From assembly GCF_000380335.1 (NCBI RefSeq), contig NC_021149.1, forward strand, positions 2,904,501 through 2,968,500: DNA of 64,000 nt. The letters run 5' to 3'. The notes beneath the pieces are model-generated. The model worked only from the letters and a program-made list of their open reading frames with translations. It searched no databases and was not told the DNA's origin. The translations under genes were made by a program, and so were the position numbers. Shown here piece by piece: positions 19,197 to 27,345 of this stretch; the stretch's first letter is position 1, and each line of letters opens with the position of its first letter. Origin of the DNA: Azotobacter vinelandii CA (GTDB lineage Bacteria > Pseudomonadota > Gammaproteobacteria > Pseudomonadales > Pseudomonadaceae).

Positions 19197-20363
19197 ATGA
19201 CTTCCGACATTCCACTTCAATTCCTGGGGGGCATCAGCGCACGCGAGTTCCTGCGCGACTACTGGCAGAAGAGGCCCCTGCTGATCCGCCAGGCCGTCCC
19301 CGGCTTCGAAAGCCCCATCTCGCCGGACGAACTGGCCGGCCTGTCGCTCGAGGAAGAAGTCGAGTCGCGCCTGATCATCGAGCACGGCAACCACCCCTGG
19401 GAACTGCGCCGTGGCCCGTTCGACGAGGAAACCTACCGGAACCTGCCCGAGCGCGACTGGACCCTGCTGGTCCAGGCAGTCGACCAGTTCGTTCCCGAGG
19501 TCGCCGAACTGCTGGAAAACTTCCGCTTTCTGCCCAGTTGGCGCATCGACGATGTGATGATCAGCTATGCCGCGCCAGGGGGTGGCGTAGGGCCACACTA
19601 CGACAACTATGACGTGTTCCTGCTGCAGGGATACGGCAAGCGGCGCTGGCGGATCGGCCAGATGTGCGACAGCGATAGCCCGCTGCTGAAACATGCCGAC
19701 CTGCGCATCCTCGCCGAATTCCAGAACGGCGAGGATTGGGTGCTGGAGCCAGGCGACATGCTTTATCTGCCACCCCGTCTGGCCCACTTCGGTACCGCGG
19801 TCGACGAGTGCATGACCTATTCGGTGGGCTTCCGTGCCCCCAGCGCCGCTGAAGTGCTCACCCATTTCACCGATTTCCTCGCCCAGTTTCTGCCCGACGA
19901 GGAGCGCTACGGCGATCCGGGCATAGGTCCCTGCGAGGACCCGCACCAGATCCAGCGCGATGCACTGGAACGCCTCAAAGGCCTGATTCAGGAGCACATG
20001 GGCGACGAGCGCCTGCTGCTCACCTGGTTCGGCCAGTTCATGACCGAACCGCGCTATCCCGAACTGGTCGCCGGCGCGGAAATGCAGGAGCAGGATTTCC
20101 TGACCAACCTGCAGGAGGGTGGCGTACTGATCCGCAATCCCAGCGCCCGCCTGGCCTGGTCCGAGGTCGGCCAGGACCTGCTGCTGTTCGCCAGCGGCCA
20201 GAGCCGCCAGCTCCCCGGTCGCCTGCGCGAGCTGCTCAAGCTGATCTGCAGCGCCGATGCCCTGCATGCGGACAACCTGGCCTCCTGGGTGGCGGACGAG
20301 GACGGCCGTCAGCTCCTCTGGCAGTTGCTCGTGCAAGGCAGCCTGGAATTCGCCGATGACTGA
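19197..20363 (+). CDS. roxA: JmjC-type ribosomal oxygenase RoxA (YcfD), L16 arginine hydroxylase
   Basis: Fe(II)- and 2-oxoglutarate-dependent cupin that in E. coli hydroxylates an arginine of ribosomal protein L16. The 388-residue product carries the metal-binding HxD at H134 and D136 (GVGPHYDNYDVF) and the distal His at H197 (LPPRLAHFGT). The GYGKRRWRIG strand lies between them and a helical C-terminal region follows. Length is close to E. coli YcfD. It overlaps the following GNAT gene by 8 bp, so the pair is likely co-expressed. L16 as substrate is inferred from the family. Confidence 0.9.
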   Translation: MTSDIPLQFLGGISAREFLRDYWQKRPLLIRQAVPGFESPISPDELAGLSLEEEVESRLIIEHGNHPWELRRGPFDEETYRNLPERDWTLLVQAVDQFVPEVAELLENFRFLPSWRIDDVMISYAAPGGGVGPHYDNYDVFLLQGYGKRRWRIGQMCDSDSPLLKHADLRILAEFQNGEDWVLEPGDMLYLPPRLAHFGTAVDECMTYSVGFRAPSAAEVLTHFTDFLAQFLPDEERYGDPGIGPCEDPHQIQRDALERLKGLIQEHMGDERLLLTWFGQFMTEPRYPELVAGAEMQEQDFLTNLQEGGVLIRNPSARLAWSEVGQDLLLFASGQSRQLPGRLRELLKLICSADALHADNLASWVADEDGRQLLWQLLVQGSLEFADD

Positions 20364-20781
20364 AATCCAGGTGCGGATCGCCGACTGGCAGAAGGACAAT
20401 GAGGACATCCGGCGAATCCGCGACAGCGTCTTCATCGCCGAACAGGCAGTGCCCCCCGAACTGGAGTGGGATAGCGAGGATCAAGAAGCCGTCCACTTCC
20501 TCGCCTTCGCGGGTGAATTCGCCGTTGGTACGGCACGCCTGCTGCGTGATGGCCACATCGGCCGTGTCGCGGTCCTCAAGGACTGGCGCAGCCTGAGGAT
20601 CGGCGCCGCCTTGATGCGCATGGCGATCGCCGAGGCCGAGAGGCGCGGGTTTCGCCGCCAGCTCCTGAGCGCCCAGGTGCAGGCCACGCGCTTCTACGAA
20701 CGCTTGGGATTCGTAGTAATCAGCGGTGAATACCTGGATGCCGGCATTCCTCATGTAGAGATGGTGCGCCAGGCCGACTGA
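20356..20781 (+). CDS. GNAT-family N-acetyltransferase
   Basis: The 141-residue single-domain acetyltransferase resembles the ElaA/YjcF group. It has an N-terminal VFIAEQAVPPELEWD segment, the acetyl-CoA pyrophosphate-binding stretch IGRVAVLKDWRSLRIGAALM, and a C-terminal ATRFYERLGFVVIS block with the usual Tyr. The ATG at 20356 overlaps the roxA stop by 8 bp; the frame is open upstream inside roxA, but this start gives the natural length. The acceptor substrate is unknown. Confidence 0.88.
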   Translation: MTEIQVRIADWQKDNEDIRRIRDSVFIAEQAVPPELEWDSEDQEAVHFLAFAGEFAVGTARLLRDGHIGRVAVLKDWRSLRIGAALMRMAIAEAERRGFRRQLLSAQVQATRFYERLGFVVISGEYLDAGIPHVEMVRQAD

Positions 20782-20924
20782 GCGACCGTCTTCACAGCCG
20801 AACGCCCTGCATGGCCCTCCTCCACGGGGGCCACGCAGGGCGCCAGACCTGCGGACACTTCGGCAGACGTCCTCCGTCCCATGCTCCTAGAATGTCGGCA
20901 TATCGATTTCCCGCCGAGTTCCCC

Positions 20925-21728
20925 ATGAAGACCTGCAGACTGTTCATCGTGTTGCTGACGCTGGCCTCGTCCTGCGCACTGGCTGCCACCGAAATCATCC
21001 AGCTGAATCACCGGATGGCCGACGAAATGCTGCCCGTGGCGCACGCGCTGATCGGCGATGAGGGGCGAATCCATGCCCATGGCAACCAGCTCATCGTCAA
21101 CGCCCCGGCAGCGCAGGTGCAGGAACTGCGCGCCCTGCTCGAGCAGTTGGACATCCCGCCCAGGCGCCTGCTGATCACCGTCGACAGCAGTGCGGCACGC
21201 AGCGGCACGCAGTACGGCTACAGCGCCGGCGGCTCGGTCGACAGCGGCGGCGTGGAGATCCGGAATGGCCAGATCCAGGACGGGAACCGGCTGCGCATCC
21301 TGAGCCACGGCACCGACCGACAGGGCGACGCCCTGCAACGGATCCAGGCCACCGAAGGCTATCCGGCACTGATCCAGACCGGCCGGAGCGTACCGCTGCA
21401 TGACACCCGGATCGGCCCCTACGGACAGCTGTACCGCGAGACCTACTACCGCGATATCACCCGCGGCGTCTACGTTACCGCGAGGATCTCCGGCGATATC
21501 GTGCATATCGCTCTGAGCAGCAGCAATGAGCAGTTGGACCCTTCCCTGCCCGGCGCGATCGACGTCCAGCAACTGGATACCCAGGTCAGCGGCCGTCTAG
21601 GAGAATGGATCGACCTCGGCAACAGCAGCGAAAGCCGCGGCAACGACCAGCAGGCATTGCTGCGCCGCTACTCCGCATCCACTCGCGAAGAACTGTCCAC
21701 GCGCCTGCGGGTCGAGATCCTGGAATGA
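20925..21728 (+). CDS. Exported protein with secretin N-domain-like region, function unknown
   Basis: The 267-residue product has a signal peptide (MKTCRLFIVLLTLASSCALA, cleaved before ATEIIQL). Residues about 22-90 resemble the short N domain of secretins (IIQLNHRMADEMLPVAHALI, then a QVQELRALLEQLDIPPRRLLITV end). The rest (YSAGGSVDSGGVEIRNG, then GQLYRETYYRDITRGVYVTARI) lacks the beta-barrel domain of a true secretin. Pseudomonads carry similar proteins before aceA, of unknown role. The nearest secretion genes here are gspG-gspF, 23 kb away, so a link is speculative. Confidence 0.75.
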   Translation: MKTCRLFIVLLTLASSCALAATEIIQLNHRMADEMLPVAHALIGDEGRIHAHGNQLIVNAPAAQVQELRALLEQLDIPPRRLLITVDSSAARSGTQYGYSAGGSVDSGGVEIRNGQIQDGNRLRILSHGTDRQGDALQRIQATEGYPALIQTGRSVPLHDTRIGPYGQLYRETYYRDITRGVYVTARISGDIVHIALSSSNEQLDPSLPGAIDVQQLDTQVSGRLGEWIDLGNSSESRGNDQQALLRRYSASTREELSTRLRVEILE

Positions 21729-21749
21729 AGCGCTCTTCTCATACCTTCG

Positions 21750-21775
21750 TGTAGTGCTCGAAAAATTTCACTACA
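21750..21775. promoter_or_regulatory. Inverted repeat TGTAGTG-N12-CACTACA upstream of aceA (possible RccR-type operator)
   Basis: A perfect 7-bp dyad with an AT-rich 12-base spacer lies just upstream of a candidate -35 (TTGACG at 21782). The half-sites resemble, from memory, the TGTAGT/ACTACA halves bound by the Pseudomonas KDPG-responsive regulator RccR, which controls the glyoxylate shunt including aceA. Spacing may differ from published sites, so the regulator's identity is inference. Confidence 0.6.
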
Positions 21776-21781
21776 AATTCG

Positions 21782-21810
21782 TTGACGACGGATGCCTGCC
21801 TAGGCATGAT
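21782..21810 (+). promoter_or_regulatory. Candidate aceA promoter with dyad in the spacer
   Basis: TTGACG (21782-21787) is followed after 17 bp by CATGAT (21805-21810; four of six match the -10 consensus). The spacer holds ATGCCT-GCCT-AGGCAT (21792-21807), a classic position for a repressor. The resulting leader would be about 190 nt and contains another palindrome, CCAGGG-G-CCCTGG, at 21828-21840. Confidence 0.4.
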
Positions 21811-22005
21811 TGCCTCGCTCCCGCTAACCAGGGGCCCTGGCAAGGGTCTCCGGAGCCAGCTCCAGCCAACCAGCCGAGCTAGGCTCTGTGCCTGTACTGC
21901 CCACAAGGTTCGACGTTTTTACCGCGTGTTGTCCGTATCGATCATCGACTACATGCAGGTTCAGGTGGGAATCGCTCAACCATTTCCAACTTTGAAGGAT
22001 CGACC

Positions 22006-23601
22006 ATGTCTGCATATCAAAACGAGATCAAGGCCCTTGCTGCCCTCAAAGAGAAGAACGGCAGCGCCTGGAGCGCCATCAACCCGGAATACGCCGCCCG
22101 CATGCGCATCCAGAACCGTTTCAAGACCGGTCTGGACGTCGCCAAGTACACTGCGGCCATCATGCGCAAGGACATGGCCGAGTACGACGCCGATTCGTCC
22201 GTCTACACACAGTCCCTGGGCTGCTGGCACGGTTTCATCGGCCAGCAGAAGCTGATCTCCATCAAGAAGCACCTGAAGACCACCGACAAGAAGTACCTGT
22301 ACCTGTCCGGCTGGATGGTGGCAGCCCTGCGCTCCGACTTCGGCCCGCTGCCCGACCAGTCCATGCACGAGAAGACCGCGGTCTCCTCGCTGATCGAAGA
22401 GCTGTACACCTTCCTGCGCCAGGCCGATGCCCGCGAACTGGACCTGCTGTTCAGCGCCCTTGACGATGCCCGCAACGCCGGCGACAAAGCCAAGGAGCAG
22501 GAAATCCTGAAGCAGATCGACGGCTTCGAAACCCACGTCGTGCCGATCATCGCCGACATCGACGCCGGCTTTGGTAACGCCGAGGCCACCTACCTGCTGG
22601 CCAGGAAGATGATCGAAGCCGGTGCCTGCTGCATCCAGATCGAAAACCAGGTTTCCGACGAGAAGCAGTGCGGCCACCAGGACGGCAAGGTGACCGTTCC
22701 GCACGAGGACTTCCTCGCCAAGATCAATGCCGTTCGCTATGCCTTCCTCGAGCTGGGCGTGGACGATGGCGTGATCGTCGCCCGTACCGACTCCCTGGGT
22801 GCCGGCCTGACCAAGCAGATCGCCGTGACCCGTCAGGAAGGCGACCTGGGCGACAAGTACAACGCCTTCCTGGACTGCGAAGAGATCAGCCCGGCCGAGA
22901 TGAAGAACGGCGACGTGGTACTGAACCGCAACGGCAAGCTGCTGCGTCCGAAGCGCCTGGCCAGCGGTCTGTTCCAGTTCCGCAAGGGTACCGGCGAAGA
23001 CCGCTGCGTCTTGGACTGCATCACTTCCCTGCAGAATGGCGCCGACCTGCTGTGGATCGAAACCGAGAAGCCGCACATCGGCCAGATCAAGGGCATGGTC
23101 GACCGCATCCGCGAAGCCATCCCGAACGCCAAGCTGGTGTACAACAACAGCCCGTCGTTCAACTGGACCCTGAACTTCCGTCAGCAAGTGTTCGATACTT
23201 GGGCCGCCGAAGGCAAGGACGTCGCCAAGTACGACCGCGCCAAACTGATGAGCGTGGAGTACGACGAGACCGAGCTGGCCCTGGAAGCTGATGCCCGCAT
23301 CCGCACCTTCCAGCGCGACGCCGCGGCCCAGGCCGGTATTTTCCACCACCTGATCACCCTGCCGACCTACCACACTGCCGCGCTGTCCACCGACAACCTG
23401 GCCAAGGGCTACTTCGCCGAGGAAGGCATGCTGGCCTACGTGAAGGGCGTTCAGCGTCAGGAAATCCGTCAGAGTATCGCTTGCGTCAAGCACCAGAACA
23501 TGGCCGGCTCCGACATCGGCGACAACCACAAGGAATACTTCGCTGGCGAAGCCGCTCTGAAAGCCGGCGGCAAAGACAACACCATGAACCAGTTCCATTG
23601 A
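22006..23601 (+). CDS. aceA: Isocitrate lyase
   Basis: Cleaves isocitrate to glyoxylate and succinate, first step of the glyoxylate shunt. The 531-residue product is of the longer Pseudomonas-type subfamily. The catalytic-loop signature is KQCGH (residues 220-224, C222) rather than the KKCGH of the E. coli form, and it has IIADIDAGFGNAEATYLLA before it and YNNSPSFNW after. AAGGA lies upstream of the ATG. Its competitor for substrate, monomeric IDH, is encoded 8 kb upstream. Dyads at 21750-21775 and 21792-21807 probably regulate it. Confidence 0.97.
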   Translation: MSAYQNEIKALAALKEKNGSAWSAINPEYAARMRIQNRFKTGLDVAKYTAAIMRKDMAEYDADSSVYTQSLGCWHGFIGQQKLISIKKHLKTTDKKYLYLSGWMVAALRSDFGPLPDQSMHEKTAVSSLIEELYTFLRQADARELDLLFSALDDARNAGDKAKEQEILKQIDGFETHVVPIIADIDAGFGNAEATYLLARKMIEAGACCIQIENQVSDEKQCGHQDGKVTVPHEDFLAKINAVRYAFLELGVDDGVIVARTDSLGAGLTKQIAVTRQEGDLGDKYNAFLDCEEISPAEMKNGDVVLNRNGKLLRPKRLASGLFQFRKGTGEDRCVLDCITSLQNGADLLWIETEKPHIGQIKGMVDRIREAIPNAKLVYNNSPSFNWTLNFRQQVFDTWAAEGKDVAKYDRAKLMSVEYDETELALEADARIRTFQRDAAAQAGIFHHLITLPTYHTAALSTDNLAKGYFAEEGMLAYVKGVQRQEIRQSIACVKHQNMAGSDIGDNHKEYFAGEAALKAGGKDNTMNQFH

Positions 23602-23633
23602 TCGGAACCCGTTCGCACCCAGCGTGACCCTCG

Positions 23634-23660
23634 ACATCCCCCGGCTTTGCCGGGGGATGT
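23634..23660 (+). terminator. Hairpin terminator after aceA
   Basis: Perfect 12-bp stem (23634-23645 with 23649-23660) with a TTT loop lies 32 bp after the aceA stop. The downstream TCTCGTTTCG tract is only moderately T-rich. Confidence 0.75.
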
Positions 23661-23751
23661 TCTCGTTTCGCCGCTCCCCTCGCTGTCACTCTCCTGTCGT
23701 ACCTACCCTTTAGGTTTGTCTCCGTTCCCTCCCCCTAGACGGAGCTACCCC

Positions 23752-25740
23752 GTGAGGACCGATAAAGACACCGCCCTGTCCGGCGATGGCGACGAAATAC
23801 CCAGCAATCACTCGAACAATCCGCATATCGACGATCTGATCCAAGGCATCGGCCGCCGCCAGGTGATCGCCGGTGGTATGGCCATGGGCATGCTGGCCTT
23901 CCTTGGCGTGACAGTACCGCGAACCGGCAACGCCGGCGAAGCCCGCGGTCTGCTCAAGCGGCCCAGTCGCCTGGCGTTCGAAGCGGTGGCCGTGACGCGC
24001 GCTGACACCATCAGCGTACCCGAGGGGTATCAGGCCAAGACCTTCATTCCCTGGGGCACGCCGATCTGTGGCAGCTATCCGGCCTATCGCGAAGACGGCA
24101 GCAACACGGCCCAGGAACAAGCCGAGCAGACCGGCATGCACCACGACGGCATGCACTACTTCCCCATCGATGCCCGGAACGGCAAAGGACATAACAGCGA
24201 ACACGGTCTGCTGGTGGTCAACCACGAATACATCGATGCGCCGCTGCTGCACCCCAACGGCCCGACCCTGGTCGACGGCAAGCGCACGATCCCCGAAGAA
24301 GTGCGCAAGGAAATCAATGCCCACGGCGTTTCGGTAGTGGAGATCCGGCGCTCTCCACGCAACGGCTGGGAAGTGGTCGGCGACTCGAAGTTCGGTCGTC
24401 GCATAACCGCCGCCACGCCGATGGAAATCCGCGGTCCGGCACGCGGCCACGCCCTGCTGCGCACCCGCTACAGCCGCGACGGCAGCGCCACCCGCGGCAC
24501 CCAGAACAACTGCTCCAATGGCTTCACCCCCTGGGGCACCTATCTGACCTGCGAGGAAAACTGGGCGAACTATTTCGCAACCCAGGACAGCGAACTGCCG
24601 CGCGAACTACAACGCTACGGCATCGGCAAGACCGGGCGCTTCGGCTGGAACACCCTGGAAGGGGACGAATTCCAGCGATTCGACGCCACCCGCAAGGCCG
24701 AAACGGCCAGCGGCGACTACCGCAACGAACCCAATCATTTCGGCTGGATCGTCGAGATCGATCCTTTCGATCCCCAATCCGTGCCGGTCAAGCACACGGC
24801 CCTGGGCCGCTTCGCCCATGAAGGGGTGATCTTCGCACCCACCGGCCCCGGCAAGCGGCTGGTCTGCTATTCGGGCGACGATTCGCGCAACGAATACATC
24901 TACAAGTACGTCAGCCGCGACAAGTTCCGTCCGGGCCGTCCCGATAACAGCCGCCTGCTCGACGAAGGCACCCTCTACGTCGCCCGCTTCAACGCGGACG
25001 GCACAGGCGACTGGCTGCCCCTCGACATCCAGGACGCGACTTTCCAGGCGGCCTGCGCCGCCAAGGGCATCGGCTTCGCCGACCAGGGCGAGGTTCTGAT
25101 CAATACCCGCACGGCTGCCGACGCCGTGGGCGCGACCAAGATGGACCGTCCGGAATGGGGCGCCGTGCATCCGCGAAGCGGCGAAGTCTATTTCACCCTC
25201 ACCAACAACACGAACCGGACCGAAGCCGACGCGGCCAACCCGCGACCCGACAACGCCTACGGGCACATCATCCGCTGGCGGGAGGAAAGCCCGGAGCACA
25301 CCGGCACCCGCTTCAACTGGGACCTCTTCCTCCTGGCAGGTCCCGAGGGCGACAGCCGCGGCCCGGACAACCAGCCGCTCGGCGCCGACAACATCCTCGC
25401 CAGTCCGGACGGGCTCTGGTTCGATCCCCAGGGACTCCTGTGGATCCAGACCGACATGAGCGGCAGCCAGCACAGCGACGGCCCCTTCGGCAACAACCAG
25501 ATGCTGGTGGCCAACCCGGACAGCGGCGAGCTGAAGCGCTTCCTGGTCGGACCCGTCGGCTGCGAGGTCACCGGCATCACCGCCACGCCGGATTTCCGCA
25601 CGCTGTTCGTCAACATCCAGCATCCCGGCGAAGGCTCGACCCCGGACAACCTGCTCAGCACCTGGCCGGATGGTCCGGGCAAGCGGCCGCGCTCCTCGAC
25701 GGTGGTCATCACCCGGGAAGGCTGGCGCCGGGTACTGTGA
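23752..25740 (+). CDS. PhoX-family (DUF839) phosphatase, Tat-exported
   Basis: The 662-residue product is related to PhoX alkaline phosphatases, Ca/Fe-dependent periplasmic enzymes releasing phosphate from organic esters. The N terminus has a twin-arginine-like motif (GIGRRQVIAGG, R34-R35) followed by a hydrophobic stretch MAMGMLAFLGV. Family blocks include GLLVVNHEYIDAPLL, GTYLTCEENWANYF, RFAHEGVIFAP, YSGDDSRNEYIYKYV and DNILASPDGLWFDPQGLLWIQTD. I chose the GTG at 23752, with GGAG about 8 bases upstream. No Pho box was recognised, so phosphate control is unproven; Pseudomonas has several paralogues. Confidence 0.88.
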   Translation: MRTDKDTALSGDGDEIPSNHSNNPHIDDLIQGIGRRQVIAGGMAMGMLAFLGVTVPRTGNAGEARGLLKRPSRLAFEAVAVTRADTISVPEGYQAKTFIPWGTPICGSYPAYREDGSNTAQEQAEQTGMHHDGMHYFPIDARNGKGHNSEHGLLVVNHEYIDAPLLHPNGPTLVDGKRTIPEEVRKEINAHGVSVVEIRRSPRNGWEVVGDSKFGRRITAATPMEIRGPARGHALLRTRYSRDGSATRGTQNNCSNGFTPWGTYLTCEENWANYFATQDSELPRELQRYGIGKTGRFGWNTLEGDEFQRFDATRKAETASGDYRNEPNHFGWIVEIDPFDPQSVPVKHTALGRFAHEGVIFAPTGPGKRLVCYSGDDSRNEYIYKYVSRDKFRPGRPDNSRLLDEGTLYVARFNADGTGDWLPLDIQDATFQAACAAKGIGFADQGEVLINTRTAADAVGATKMDRPEWGAVHPRSGEVYFTLTNNTNRTEADAANPRPDNAYGHIIRWREESPEHTGTRFNWDLFLLAGPEGDSRGPDNQPLGADNILASPDGLWFDPQGLLWIQTDMSGSQHSDGPFGNNQMLVANPDSGELKRFLVGPVGCEVTGITATPDFRTLFVNIQHPGEGSTPDNLLSTWPDGPGKRPRSSTVVITREGWRRVL

Positions 25741-25758
25741 CTCCCGACTTCACAGCCG

Positions 25759-25782
25759 CATGACCGGCCCGGGCCGGTCATG
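25759..25782. terminator. 24-bp perfect palindrome after the PhoX-like gene
   Basis: CATGACCGGC-CCGG-GCCGGTCATG reads the same on both strands and lies 18 bp after the stop. It could fold into a strong hairpin and act as a terminator, but no T-run follows, so a protein-binding or repeat role is possible. Confidence 0.55.
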
Positions 25783-26170
25783 ATCAATAGCGCCATCCAA
25801 GCTCCGCTTCGGGGTCATGGCAAACGCACCGATCGCCAGCCGTCTGGATCGGGACGGTGAAATTTGCTTTTTCGGCAGATGAGCTATCGTGAAATGAAAG
25901 ACATTGGTTCCCGTGAAAAATGCCTTCTCTTCGAGGTGCATCCGGCTCTTTCAATCACCTGGCAAACCAATATCACAAGACTCCCGGCCTCCGCGCATTG
26001 TGATCGGTACAACACCGAGAAAGTGCGCGGCGAGCCCTTTTGTAGCAGAAAATTGATCCAGAACAATATTTTCGATGCTGCGCGAGCATAGAGTGACCGC
26101 CCCAAGCGGCTGCTACATTTTGACGCAGCCATCCATCCTTTAAGCCGTTCCTTGATCAAGGAGTTCCGGC
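25783..26170 (+). promoter_or_regulatory. nuo operon upstream region
   Basis: This 388-bp region has no credible gene and is notably AT-rich relative to its flanks, as expected for the promoter of a large operon. It holds an FNR/Anr-like box at 26053-26066, a TTGACG at 26120-26125 without a clear partner -10, and a 12-bp palindrome CCTTGATCAAGG at 26150-26161. The palindrome overlaps the nuoA ribosome-binding site (AAGGAG, 26158-26163). Confidence 0.55.
26053..26066 (+). promoter_or_regulatory. Candidate Anr (FNR-type) box for nuo
   Basis: TTGAT-CCAG-AACAA matches the TTGAT-N4-ATCAA consensus at nine of ten fixed positions. It lies 105 bp before nuoA. Oxygen-responsive control of nuo by FNR-type regulators is known in gammaproteobacteria; binding here is inferred. 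Confidence 0.5.
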
Positions 26171-26584
26171 ATGTCTGAAGCAGTTGCCACGCTCTCCCAC
26201 AACTGGGGATTCGCAGTTTTCCTGTTAGGCGTCGCCGGCCTGTGCGCCTTCATGCTCGGTGTTTCCCGCCTGCTCGGCAGCAAGGCCGTCGGACGCAGCA
26301 AGAACGAACCCTTCGAATCCGGCATCGTTCCCACCGGCGGTGCGCGCCTGCGCCTTTCGGCCAAATTCTATCTGGTCGCGATGCTCTTCGTGATCTTCGA
26401 CGTCGAAGCCCTATTTCTCTTCGCATGGGCGGTATCGGTTCGCGAAAGCGGCTGGGCCGGGCTCATCGAAGCAATGATTTTCATAGCAATTCTGTTGGCG
26501 GGTCTTGTCTATCTCTGGCGGATCGGTGCCCTCGACTGGGCTCCGGAAGGCCGCCGTAATCGGCAGGCGAAGCTGAAACAATGA
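26171..26584 (+). CDS. nuoA: NADH-quinone oxidoreductase subunit A
   Basis: Membrane subunit of complex I at the junction of the peripheral and membrane arms. The 137-residue product has three hydrophobic segments (about 12-33, 65-88, 95-115) and the conserved loop [24 protein letters not shown], followed by [13 protein letters not shown]. It is the first gene of the 13-gene operon. An AAGGAG ribosome-binding site 7 bp upstream lies partly within a palindrome. Confidence 0.97.
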   Translation: MSEAVATLSHNWGFAVFLLGVAGLCAFMLGVSRLLGSKAVGRSKNEPFESGIVPTGGARLRLSAKFYLVAMLFVIFDVEALFLFAWAVSVRESGWAGLIEAMIFIAILLAGLVYLWRIGALDWAPEGRRNRQAKLKQ

Positions 26585-26594
26585 GGCTTTGGCA

Positions 26595-27269
26595 ATGCAA
26601 TACAAACTCACCAGGATCGACCCGGATGCTTCCTACGAGCAGTATCCGATCGGAGAGCGGGAAACCGTAACGGACCCCAGCGAGGGTCAGGTTCACCGCA
26701 ACATATTCATGGGCAAGCTGGAAGACGTGCTGAGCGGTGCGGTCAACTGGGGGCGCAAGAATTCCCTGTGGCCTTACAACTTCGGCCTCTCCTGCTGCTA
26801 CGTGGAAATGACCACCGCGTTCACCGCCCCCCACGACATCGCCCGCTTCGGCGCCGAAGTCATTCGCGCCTCGCCGCGGCAGGCCGATTTCATGGTCATC
26901 GCCGGGACCTGCTTCATCAAGATGGCGCCGATCATCCAGCGCCTCTACGAGCAGATGCTCGAACCGAAGTGGGTGATCTCCATGGGCTCCTGCGCCAACT
27001 CCGGCGGCATGTACGACATTTACTCAGTCGTCCAGGGTGTCGACAAGTTCCTCCCCATAGACGTCTACATTCCAGGCTGTCCCCCGCGCCCCGAAGCCTT
27101 TCTGCAAGGCCTGATGCTGCTGCAGGAGTCGATCGGTCAGGAGCGCCGGCCTCTTTCCTGGGTCGTCGGCGACCAGGGCATCTATCGAGCCGAGATGCCC
27201 TCGCAACGGGAACTGCGCCGCGAACAGCGCATCCAGGTCACCAACCTGCGCAGCCCCGACGAAGTCTGA
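26595..27269 (+). CDS. nuoB: NADH-quinone oxidoreductase subunit B
   Basis: Holds the terminal [4Fe-4S] cluster N2 that reduces quinone. The 224-residue product has the ligand cysteines C67, C68 (GLSCCYVEM), C106 (GTCFIKM-region), C133 ([10 protein letters not shown]) and C162 (IPGCPPRPE) in the normal order. I chose the ATG at 26595, eight bases after a GAGG; an in-frame TTG two codons earlier is less likely. It starts 10 bp after nuoA. Confidence 0.97.
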   Translation: MQYKLTRIDPDASYEQYPIGERETVTDPSEGQVHRNIFMGKLEDVLSGAVNWGRKNSLWPYNFGLSCCYVEMTTAFTAPHDIARFGAEVIRASPRQADFMVIAGTCFIKMAPIIQRLYEQMLEPKWVISMGSCANSGGMYDIYSVVQGVDKFLPIDVYIPGCPPRPEAFLQGLMLLQESIGQERRPLSWVVGDQGIYRAEMPSQRELRREQRIQVTNLRSPDEV

Positions 27270-27280
27270 GCCGGCTTTCC

Positions 27281-27300
27281 CCGCGCGCCCATCCGCGCGG
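27281..27300 (+). repeat. Hairpin between nuoB and nuoCD
   Basis: CCGCGCG-CCCATC-CGCGCGG forms a 7-bp GC stem in the 76-bp gap between nuoB and nuoCD. No T-run follows, so read-through is expected. It may shape mRNA stability or processing. Confidence 0.5.
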
Positions 27301-27345
27301 CAGGCCCAGGCTCATTCTGTCCGTTGACCAAAAGCGACCGAGACC

